From NCBI GenBank assembly GCA_963703385.1, contig OY969816.1, positions 1,736,001 through 1,800,000 on the forward strand: a DNA stretch of 64,000 bases. Direction: 5' to 3'. A program made the translations under genes and the position numbers. Below, in pieces: positions 17,231-25,488 of the stretch (positions within the stretch are counted from its first letter, which is position 1; every line of letters begins with the position of its first letter). The notes below the pieces were generated by a model. The model was not told where the DNA came from and did no database searches. It saw only the letters and a program-made list of their open reading frames with translations. The DNA comes from Rhodoblastus sp963703385 (GTDB taxonomy: Bacteria > Pseudomonadota > Alphaproteobacteria > Rhizobiales > Beijerinckiaceae).

Positions 17231-17965
17231 TTAGGCCAATGCAAGTCCCGCATTGGCCGCGCGAAGCTCGGCCGCGCCGGGCGGCGGCGGCGGAACGTCC
17301 TTGGACATGGCGGCGACGAACGCGTCTTCGTCCTCGATGCGGAAGGCCGCATTGTAGCGTTTTTCGAAGCCGATGGTGGACATCGGCCGGCCGCTGAGAC
17401 TCCTGCCGCAGACCGAGCCGGAAAAAGCGCCGGGCAGGACTTCCACATAGTCGGGAAGCTGCTTCAGGCGGCGCAGGCTGCGGAACAGCTCGCGGGCGCC
17501 GGCCTCGAGCGTGGTGGCGAGTTCGGTCCTTCCTACATCGCCGACCATCAGGGTGTGGCCGGTCAGGAGGAACCACGGCTCCGGCGCGCGGGTGCGGTCG
17601 GTGACCAGCAGGCAGATGTGCTCAGGCGTATGCCCGGGCGTGTGAAGCACCTCGGCCGTCACATTGCCGAGCGGCAGGACGTCGCGATCCCGGACGCCGC
17701 GAAAGGCGGGTTTGGCGTCCGCGCCGGCGAACAGCACATATTCCGCCCCGGCGGCCTCCGCCAACTGCCGACCGGCCGAGGCGTGATCGGCGTGAATATG
17801 GGTGTCGACGACATAGAGAATCCGCATCCCGGTATCCTGCGCGGCTTGCAGATAGGGCGCGATGTCGCCGATCGGATCGACCACCGCGGCGCAGGATTTG
17901 CCGCCGCAGCCGAAAAGATAGGACGCGCCGACCGGGTTCATATGCAGGAATTGCCTGAGGATCAT
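17231..17965 (-). CDS. Metallo-beta-lactamase hydrolase, persulfide dioxygenase/Blh type
   Basis: A 244-residue MBL-fold protein of the ETHE1/glyoxalase II-like group. The zinc or iron ligands are visible as THIHADH (residues 55-61) and HTPGHTPEH (108-116), with an Asp in GDVGRTEL. Members of this group oxidise glutathione persulfide to sulfite and glutathione. It is divergently transcribed from an ArsR-rhodanese regulator, the same arrangement as bigR-blh in other proteobacteria, where the regulator senses sulfide or persulfide. The 172 bp between it and the Met-rich gene show no gene. Confidence 0.88.
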   Translation of the reverse strand: MILRQFLHMNPVGASYLFGCGGKSCAAVVDPIGDIAPYLQAAQDTGMRILYVVDTHIHADHASAGRQLAEAAGAEYVLFAGADAKPAFRGVRDRDVLPLGNVTAEVLHTPGHTPEHICLLVTDRTRAPEPWFLLTGHTLMVGDVGRTELATTLEAGARELFRSLRRLKQLPDYVEVLPGAFSGSVCGRSLSGRPMSTIGFEKRYNAAFRIEDEDAFVAAMSKDVPPPPPGAAELRAANAGLALA

Positions 17966-18050
17966 GAGAGGCTCCCACCTCGCCGGATGTCGAACCGGCG
18001 GGCTTTGTCTGGCATCGGGAACGCGTCGCTTGACATTGCCCGGCCGATGA

Positions 18051-18082
18051 AATTCAATAATTATGTTGAATAGTTTTATATT
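18051..18082. promoter_or_regulatory. AT-rich inverted repeat: probable operator of the ArsR regulator
   Basis: Between the divergent MBL and ArsR genes, ATTCAA and TTGAAT arms (18052-18057 and 18066-18071) flank an 8-nt AT-rich centre. It is an AT-rich island in GC-rich DNA, as expected of BigR-type operators. A TATATT hexamer at 18077-18082 lies 9 bp before the ATG at 18092 and may be a -10 element, which would give a leaderless or nearly leaderless mRNA. Confidence 0.6.
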
Positions 18083-18091
18083 GTGGCGCCG

Positions 18092-18748
18092 ATGTCAAGT
18101 CCCTCACCCAAATTCGAGCTCTTCACGCAATTCGCCGAGATCGCCAAGGCCCTGGGCAACCCCCACCGGCTGGCCATTCTCGAACTGCTGGCGCAGCGCG
18201 AGCGCGGCGTCGACGATCTGGCGGCGGCGGCGCGGCTTTCGGTGGCCAATGCGTCGCAGCATCTGCGGTTGATGCGAAAGGTCGGGCTTCTCGTCTCCCG
18301 CCGCAACGGCACGCAGATTCTCTACAGGGTGAGCGATCCCGCGGTGCTTGATCTGGTCAAGGCCCTGCATCGCGTGGGCGAGCGCAATGTCGCCGAAGTG
18401 CGCGAAATTGTCGGCGGCTATTTCCGCCGGCGCGACGCGCTGGAGCCGGTTTCGCGCGATGAACTGGCGCGGCGGATGAGGGACGGGCTGGTGACGGTGC
18501 TCGATGTCCGCCCCGAAGACGAATTCGACGCCGGCCATCTGCCGCAGGCGCTCAACGCGCCGTTACGGGAATTGGAGAAGCAGTTGCGCGATTTGCCGAA
18601 AGACCGCGAAGTCGTCGCCTATTGCCGCGGCCATTATTGCGTCTTCGCCTTCGAGGCGGTGGCTCTTTTGCGCCAACACGGTTTTTCGGCGCGTCGTCTG
18701 GAGGACGGTTTTCCGGAATGGAAGGCCGCCGGCTTGCCGGTCGTTTGA
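18092..18748 (+). CDS. ArsR-family regulator fused to a rhodanese domain
   Basis: A 218-residue fusion. Residues 8-100 form an ArsR winged helix (recognition region LAAAARLSVANASQHLRLM). Residues about 120-218 form a rhodanese domain with DVRPEDEFDAGHLP and the active loop CRGHYC, with C178 as the catalytic position and C183 following. There are no cysteines in the HTH part, unlike BigR and SqrR, so persulfide sensing would have to use the rhodanese cysteines. A GTG nine bases upstream is an alternative start. It is divergent from the MBL hydrolase it probably controls. Confidence 0.88.
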   Translation: MSSPSPKFELFTQFAEIAKALGNPHRLAILELLAQRERGVDDLAAAARLSVANASQHLRLMRKVGLLVSRRNGTQILYRVSDPAVLDLVKALHRVGERNVAEVREIVGGYFRRRDALEPVSRDELARRMRDGLVTVLDVRPEDEFDAGHLPQALNAPLRELEKQLRDLPKDREVVAYCRGHYCVFAFEAVALLRQHGFSARRLEDGFPEWKAAGLPVV

Positions 18749-18799
18749 AGCCGGCGGAAATGTTCGGGGCGTCGAATTCCCTGGTTGGCGTGTCGATTA

Positions 18800-20284
<1,485 letters not shown>

Positions 20285-20310
20285 TCAATAACCTCCAGGA
20301 CCTTGCAAAA

Positions 20311-21468
20311 TCAGGCGGCGCGGACGGAATAAACGGGCATGAGCACCCGGAACAGCGTTCTTCGCGGATGGGATTCGCATTCGATGACGCCCCCGTGATC
20401 GCCGACGATCTTTGCCACCAATGCAAGTCCGAGGCCAGAACCTGAAGCCTTGGTGGTGACGAAGGGATCGAACAGATGGGGCGTCAGATCCTCGGGCACG
20501 CCGGGGCCGTTGTCGCGCACGCAGAACTCCAGAGGCAGGCTGACCGGCGCCGCTTTTCCAGGCGCGCGGATGGAGACGCCGGGGCGAAAGGCGGTGGTCA
20601 GCTCGATCTCTCCATCGAGGGAATCCTCGCCAATCGCCTCGGCGGCGTTCTTGACCAGATTCAGGAACACCTGGACCAGTTGGTCGCGATTGGCGAGCAT
20701 CGGCGGCAGGGAGGGATCATAGTTCTCGATGAAGCGGATCCGGCGCGCGAAGCCGGCTTGCGCGACGCGCCGCACATGATCCAGAACCTCATGAATATTG
20801 ATCGGGCCGCGCTCGACCGGGCGGCCGTCGGAAAACGCCTCCATCCGCTCGACCAGCGCCACGATGCGGTCGGTTTCGTCGCAGATCAGTCGGCACAAGG
20901 CGCGGTCGTCGTCGCTCACCGCCGTGTCGAGCAATTGCGCGGCGCCGCGAATGCCGGACAGCGGATTCTTGATCTCGTGGGCGAGCATGGCGCCCATCGC
21001 CGACAGCGAGCGCGCCGCGCCGCGATGGGTGAGCTGGCGGTCCATCTTGTCGGCGATGGTGCGCTCCTGGAGCATGATCACCACCCCGTCCGCTATATTG
21101 GGCAAGGGCGCGATGTGGATGTCCACATAACGCTCCACGCCGATCTTGGGCGTCCCGAGATCGACCCGATATTCGTTGATCGGCGAGCGGCGCTGGCGGA
21201 CCATGTCGATCGCGGAAATCAGAGGCGAGCCGAAGGGCAGCAGGTCGTGGAACTTGATCTTTTTCAGATTGTTCCTCGAAATGCCGAAAAACAGCTCCGC
21301 CGCCGGATTGACGTCGCGGATCGAGCCGTCGCCCGCCACCGAGAGCAAGGGATGCGGCAAGGCATTGAGCAGTTGCGCCGAGGGGCAGTCGCCGTCGCCT
21401 GGCCCTGCGAATTCTTCAGGCGCCTTTGGCAAAATTATGCCTCTTTGTTGAGCAGGTTTGCTTTTCAT
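20311..21468 (-). CDS. ntrB: Nitrogen regulation sensor kinase NtrB
   Basis: A 385-residue soluble histidine kinase. An N-terminal PAS region (residues 30-140) precedes the dimerisation/phosphotransfer segment with H164 in LAHEIKNPLSGIRGAAQLL. ATP-binding motifs follow: NLVKNAAEA (N box), DNGPGVP (G1) and GSGLGLALV (G2). No transmembrane helices, as expected for NtrB, which is controlled by PII protein. Its ATG overlaps the dusB stop codon by 4 bp (ATGA). Confidence 0.97.
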   Translation of the reverse strand: MKSKPAQQRGIILPKAPEEFAGPGDGDCPSAQLLNALPHPLLSVAGDGSIRDVNPAAELFFGISRNNLKKIKFHDLLPFGSPLISAIDMVRQRRSPINEYRVDLGTPKIGVERYVDIHIAPLPNIADGVVIMLQERTIADKMDRQLTHRGAARSLSAMGAMLAHEIKNPLSGIRGAAQLLDTAVSDDDRALCRLICDETDRIVALVERMEAFSDGRPVERGPINIHEVLDHVRRVAQAGFARRIRFIENYDPSLPPMLANRDQLVQVFLNLVKNAAEAIGEDSLDGEIELTTAFRPGVSIRAPGKAAPVSLPLEFCVRDNGPGVPEDLTPHLFDPFVTTKASGSGLGLALVAKIVGDHGGVIECESHPRRTLFRVLMPVYSVRAA

Positions 21469-22505
21469 GCCGCCTCCGTCTCGGGCTCGCGTGCATAGAG
21501 CCGGCCGAGAAGGGCGAAAACCTCCTCAGCGTCGTGGCTTTCGACCAGGCGCCGCCGCGCCGCCGGCTCCAGCCCGCCGCCCGCTTGCGCCGCGACATCG
21601 GCATAGGCCGCGAGATGTTTGCGCGCGTGGCGCAGGCCCTGGCGGTCGCCCATCAGGTCGAGCAGGGTCGCGAGATGTTCGCGCGCCGCGTCGCGCCGCG
21701 CTTGCGGCGGAATTTGCGGCCTCGCCCGGCCAAAGCGCAGGACATGCGCGATGTCGCCGACCAGCCAGGGTCGCCCGAGGGCGGCGCGGCCGATCATGAC
21801 GGCTTTCGCGCCGGATTGCTCAAGCATGTCGCGGGCACCGCCGGGCGACCGGCAATCGCCATTGGCGACCACGGGAATCTTCACCGCGGCGCAGACCGGG
21901 CGGATCGCCGCCCAATCCGCCGAACCCTGGTAGAACTGCGCTCGGGTGCGGCCGTGGACGGTGAGCATCGCGGCGCCCTCGGCCTCGGCGCGGCGAGCAA
22001 GCTCCGGCGCGTTGAGCGAAAATTCGTCCCAGCCGAGCCGCATTTTCACGCTGACCGGGATTTTCACCGCGCCCGTCACCGCCGCGATCAGTTTGGCGGC
22101 GAGGTCGAGGTCGCGCATCAGGGCCGCCCCGGCGGCGCCGCCGACCACCCTTTTCGCCGGGCACCCCATATTGATGTCGATGAGATCGGCGCCGGCGTCC
22201 TCGATTTTTCGCGCGGCTTCAGCGAGGCTTGCCGGCTCCCTCCCGGCGATCTGCACGGCATGGGGCGAAACCCCTTCGCCCAGCGCGCGCACCGCGCTCT
22301 CCTTGCCACCCTCGGCAAAATCGTCGCTCGCCACCATTTCCGAAAAGGCGAGGCCGGCGCCGAAACGGCGCGCCAGGCGGCGCATGGCAAGATCGGTGAT
22401 CCCGGCCATGGGCGCGAGAAAGGCCGTCGCCTCGATGGCGAGGGCGCCGATGCGCAAGGGCGCGCCCAGCGCCGACGTGCCTATCTTTTGAGCACCAAAT
22501 GTCAT
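21465..22505 (-). CDS. dusB: tRNA-dihydrouridine synthase DusB (NifR3)
   Basis: An FMN-dependent enzyme reducing uridines in tRNA. The 346-residue protein has the family signature APMAGITDLAMRRLARRFGA, the catalytic-Cys motif INMGCPAKRVVGGAAGAAL, and HGRTRAQFYQG. It heads the classic alphaproteobacterial operon dusB(nifR3)-ntrB-ntrC, with a 4-bp overlap with ntrB. The ispDF gene is divergent from it with a spacer of about 120 bp to the chosen ispDF start. Confidence 0.95.
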   Translation of the reverse strand: MTFGAQKIGTSALGAPLRIGALAIEATAFLAPMAGITDLAMRRLARRFGAGLAFSEMVASDDFAEGGKESAVRALGEGVSPHAVQIAGREPASLAEAARKIEDAGADLIDINMGCPAKRVVGGAAGAALMRDLDLAAKLIAAVTGAVKIPVSVKMRLGWDEFSLNAPELARRAEAEGAAMLTVHGRTRAQFYQGSADWAAIRPVCAAVKIPVVANGDCRSPGGARDMLEQSGAKAVMIGRAALGRPWLVGDIAHVLRFGRARPQIPPQARRDAAREHLATLLDLMGDRQGLRHARKHLAAYADVAAQAGGGLEPAARRRLVESHDAEEVFALLGRLYAREPETEAA

Positions 22506-22626
22506 GCTTTCATTTTAGCCAATTTTCTTGGCGTCGCAATATCCAAGCGCGCGAAGAATGCGCGCGGCGTTTGACCTCGCCAAGGATTCGCGCGACATGT
22601 CCGGGCGCGAAAAAAGGCGGGAGCAC

Positions 22627-23850
22627 ATGGCCCGGGAACACATGGCCGAGGACGAGGGGACGAGCGACGCGGTTTTTCTGGTCGTCGCGGCGGGGCGCGG
22701 CGCGCGCGCGGGCGCCGGCGGGCCGAAACAATATCGCGAACTCGCCGGCCGCCAGGTGCTCACCCGCACGCTCGAAGCTTTGCTAGGCGGCGCGCCGGAC
22801 GCCCAGGCTCTGGTGGTGATCCACGCCGACGACCGCGACCTCTATCAGGCCGCCGTCGCGCCGCTCTCCGAAATTTTCCGCGCCCGACTTTTTCCCCCGG
22901 CCATTGGCGGCGCGACGCGGCAGGACAGCGTGTGCAACGGCTTGGAAGCTTTGGCGGCGCTTGGCGTCGCGGAGGGCGCCGCCGTCCTGATCCATGACGC
23001 GGCGCGGCCTTTCGCGCGGCCGGACCTGATCGCCCGCGCCAGAGACGCGGCGCGGCAAAAAGGCGCGGCCATTCCCGGAATCGCCGTGGTCGACACGATC
23101 AAACAGGTGGCGGAAGATTCGCGCATTGTCGATACGCCCGAACGCGCAGCCCTGCGCGCGGCGCAGACGCCCCAGGCCTTCCGCTTCGGCCTGATTCTCG
23201 CCGCCCACCGCGCCATTCGCGCCGATGGCGGCCGCGAACTCACCGACGATGCGGCGGTGGCCGAATGGGCCGGCCATTGCGTCTTCGTCTTTCCGGGCGA
23301 AGCGGAAAACGTCAAGCTCACCACGCCCGACGATTTTTTTCGCGCGGAGGCCAAATTGCTCGAACATCTGTCCGATATCCGCACCGGCCAGGGCTTTGAC
23401 GTCCACGCCTTCGGCGAGGGCGACCATGTCTGGCTCGGCGGGGTCAAAGTGCCGCACGACCGCGGACTGGTCGGCCATTCCGACGCCGACGTCCTGCTCC
23501 ACGCCATCACCGACGCCGTGCTCGGCGCGATTGCGGACGGCGATATCGGCGCCCATTTCCCGCCGAGCGACCCGCAATGGCGCGGCGCCTCCTCCGACCG
23601 CTTTCTGCGCCATGCAGTCGAGCGCGTGGCCGCGCGCGGCGGAAAACTCGCCAATATCGACGCCACCTTGATCTGCGAACGTCCCAAGGTCGGCCCCTAC
23701 CGCGAGGCCATCCGCGGAAAAATCGCGGAAATTGCGCAATTGCCGCTCGACCGCGTCGCGGTGAAAGCGACGACGACGGAACGGCTCGGTTTTACCGGAC
23801 GCCAGGAAGGCATTGCGGCTCTGGCGATGGCGACCGTCCGGCTGCCCTGA
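22627..23850 (+). CDS. ispDF: Bifunctional IspD/IspF (MEP pathway)
   Basis: A fusion of 2-C-methyl-D-erythritol 4-phosphate cytidylyltransferase and MEcPP synthase, two steps of non-mevalonate isoprenoid synthesis. The N-terminal IspD half carries VVAAGRGARAGAGGPKQYREL and IHDAARPFARPD. The C-terminal IspF half starts at RTGQGFDVHAFGEGDHVWLG, with metal ligands in D-V-H and HSDADVLLHAITDAVLGA, and the end motif VAVKATTTERLGFTGRQEG. The ATG at 22627 follows GGGAG closely; other Met codons at 22597 and 22642 are possible. The fusion is typical of alphaproteobacteria. Confidence 0.95.
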   Translation: MAREHMAEDEGTSDAVFLVVAAGRGARAGAGGPKQYRELAGRQVLTRTLEALLGGAPDAQALVVIHADDRDLYQAAVAPLSEIFRARLFPPAIGGATRQDSVCNGLEALAALGVAEGAAVLIHDAARPFARPDLIARARDAARQKGAAIPGIAVVDTIKQVAEDSRIVDTPERAALRAAQTPQAFRFGLILAAHRAIRADGGRELTDDAAVAEWAGHCVFVFPGEAENVKLTTPDDFFRAEAKLLEHLSDIRTGQGFDVHAFGEGDHVWLGGVKVPHDRGLVGHSDADVLLHAITDAVLGAIADGDIGAHFPPSDPQWRGASSDRFLRHAVERVAARGGKLANIDATLICERPKVGPYREAIRGKIAEIAQLPLDRVAVKATTTERLGFTGRQEGIAALAMATVRLP

Positions 23851-23867
23851 AAAGGTTGGGAGGCGAG

Positions 23868-24386
23868 ATGCAGGATGAAATGATCGCTCTGGCGCGACGC
23901 GTGCTCGACGCCTGCAGGGCGCGCAAGCTGAAAATCGCGCTCGCCGAATCCTGCACCGGCGGGCTGATCGCCGCCGCCTTGACCGAAATCCCCGGCTCCT
24001 CGGACGTTTTCGAGCGCGGCTTCGTCACTTACTCGAACGAGGCCAAGCAAGAGATGCTGGGCGTCGCCGGCGATCTCGTCGCCGCCCATGGCGCGGTGTC
24101 GCCGCAGGTCGCGGAGGCCATGGCGCTCGGCGCTTTGGACCATTCGCGCGCGCAGATCGCCTTGTCGGTGACGGGAATCGCGGGCCCAGGCGGCGGCTCG
24201 GCGCAAAAGCCGGTCGGCCTCGTTCATTTCGGCCTCGCCCGCAGCGAGCGCCCGACCCTGCTGGTCGAAAAGCGTTTTTCGGGAGCGGACGGCGGCATGC
24301 TGTCGCGGGAGGAAATCAGGCGGCAGGCGGCGCTGACCGGGCTGCGCCTGGTGCTGGAAGCCGCCGAACCGCGACTTTTCGCCTGA
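23868..24386 (+). CDS. pncC: CinA-family nicotinamide-nucleotide amidase
   Basis: A 172-residue stand-alone CinA C-terminal domain. Family motifs are AESCTGGLIAAALTEIPGSS, FVTYSNEAKQEMLGV and SVTGIAGPGGG. This domain deamidates nicotinamide mononucleotide in NAD recycling. The ATG at 23868 follows GGGAGG. It lies 17 bp after ispDF and is probably co-transcribed with it. Confidence 0.93.
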   Translation: MQDEMIALARRVLDACRARKLKIALAESCTGGLIAAALTEIPGSSDVFERGFVTYSNEAKQEMLGVAGDLVAAHGAVSPQVAEAMALGALDHSRAQIALSVTGIAGPGGGSAQKPVGLVHFGLARSERPTLLVEKRFSGADGGMLSREEIRRQAALTGLRLVLEAAEPRLFA

Positions 24387-24529
24387 CGCCTGCAGGGGTT
24401 CTCGCGCGATCGCGCCGCGCGCTCACGATAAGCGCGAATGAGCCGGCGCGCTCGCCGGCGGATATGGTCACGGCCCGCTCGATTTGAAACAAAAAAGGCC
24501 GCTCCGCGACGACGGATGCGACCGGACAG

Positions 24530-24571
24530 AAAAAAAACGCCTCGGCGCGGCAGGGAGGAGCGCCGCGCCGG
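24530..24571 (-). terminator. Rho-independent terminator after pqqA
   Basis: On the minus strand, perfect 9-bp arms (CGGCGCGGC / GCCGCGCCG) are followed by AGGCG and eight T residues. It lies 10 bp after the stop codon of pqqA and shows that pqqA ends its own transcript. The remainder of 24387-24529 holds a GCCGGCG/CGCCGGC hairpin at 24442-24459 and no gene. Confidence 0.9.
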
Positions 24572-24580
24572 CCGTTTCTT

Positions 24581-24658
24581 TTAGATTTCGGCGGACATAT
24601 AGGAAGTGACTTCCATGCCGCAGCAAATTTCGCAAACTTCCGGAGCGGTCCAGGCCAT
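24581..24658 (-). CDS. pqqA: PQQ precursor peptide PqqA (orphan)
   Basis: A 25-codon gene. The peptide starts MAWTAPEVCEIC and has the PqqA signature GMEVTSY, in which E16 and Y20 (E-x3-Y) are the residues cross-linked by PqqE to build pyrroloquinoline quinone. GGGAGA lies six bases before the ATG, and a strong terminator follows. Numbering of E16 and Y20 agrees with Methylobacterium PqqA. There are three cysteines (C9, C12, C13) where known peptides usually have one, and the C-terminus ends at A-E-I. No pqqB, C, D or E gene is in the window, so this is an orphan. It lies downstream of, and on the same strand as, a two-component pair. Confidence 0.93.
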   Translation of the reverse strand: MAWTAPEVCEICCGMEVTSYMSAEI

Positions 24659-24756
24659 AACTTTCTCCCGTGAGTGTAGTTGCTTGTCAGATTGAAGCGT
24701 CAGCGACGCATGCTCTCTTGTAAACGCGGCTCGCGCCGAATGGGTCAGGCCTTGGC

Positions 24757-24778
24757 GAGAATTTTGTAAGATTTTTGT
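24757..24778 (-). promoter_or_regulatory. 11-bp direct repeats upstream of pqqA: candidate OmpR-type binding site
   Basis: On the minus strand the sequences ACAAAAATCTT and ACAAAATTCTC follow each other directly (9 of 11 identical). Head-to-tail repeats with an 11-bp period are the usual target of OmpR/PhoB-type regulators. They begin at the stop codon of such a regulator and lie about 100 bp before pqqA. Confidence 0.5.
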
Positions 24779-25488
24779 CAGGCGTCCTCGTCATAGCGGT
24801 AGCCGACGCCATGAACCGTCTTGACGATGCGGGGATGGGCCGGATCGCGCTCGATCTTGCGCCGCAGGGTCGACACATATTGGTCGAGCGCGCGGCTGTT
24901 GGGCATGTAGTCGCGGCCCCATGCGCTGTCGAACAATTCATCGCGCGACACCGCCTTGCCCGCGCGCTCGCGCAAAATTTTCAGGATCGCCAGTTCGCGC
25001 GGCGCGAGATCGATGCTCTGTCCGTCGCGCCAGGCGCGCAAGGCTTCCGCGTCGATCTCCAGATCGCCCATGCGCCACCGCTCCGAGGTTTTGGGCGCCG
25101 CGACCGGCAAGGCGATCTCGGCCCGGGCCTTGGCCCGGCGCAGGCCGGCCTTGATCCGCGCCACCAGCTCGCGGGCGGAAAAAGGCTTGGCGATATAATC
25201 GTCGGCGCCGATTTCCAACCCAATGACCCGGTCGATCTCGGCGCCCCGCGCGGAAAGCAGCAGGATCGGGGTATGCGAATCGCGGGCGCGGATGCGCCGG
25301 CACAGGTCCAGCCCGTCAAGACGGGGCATCATCACGTCGAACAGGCAAAGGGCCGGCGTTTCCTCGTTGAAGGCGCGCCACGCCGCCTCGCCGTCCTCGG
25401 CGACGATGCAGTCGATCCCCTCCAGCGCCAGCAGATCGGTCAGCCCGGCGCGCAGGTTGGGATCGTCCTCGGCGATGAGAATCTTCAT
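24778..25488 (-). CDS. OmpR-family response regulator
   Basis: A 236-residue regulator. The receiver domain (1-120) has acidic residues E7-D8-D9, the phosphorylated Asp in LCLFDVMMPRLDG (about D52) and Lys in YIAKPF. A winged-helix DNA-binding domain follows (LAPRELAILKILRERAGKAV, then LDQYVSTLRRKIE and TVHGVGYRY). Its ATG overlaps the kinase stop codon by 4 bp (ATGA). The next gene on the strand is pqqA, preceded by 11-bp repeats that could be its target. Signal unknown. Confidence 0.93.
   Translation of the reverse strand: MKILIAEDDPNLRAGLTDLLALEGIDCIVAEDGEAAWRAFNEETPALCLFDVMMPRLDGLDLCRRIRARDSHTPILLLSARGAEIDRVIGLEIGADDYIAKPFSARELVARIKAGLRRAKARAEIALPVAAPKTSERWRMGDLEIDAEALRAWRDGQSIDLAPRELAILKILRERAGKAVSRDELFDSAWGRDYMPNSRALDQYVSTLRRKIERDPAHPRIVKTVHGVGYRYDEDA

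Noticed and set aside
24387..24530. Further pqq genes or a second small peptide next to pqqA
   Set aside because: No frame with PQQ-enzyme similarity or with an RBS is seen; only a GC-rich hairpin is present.
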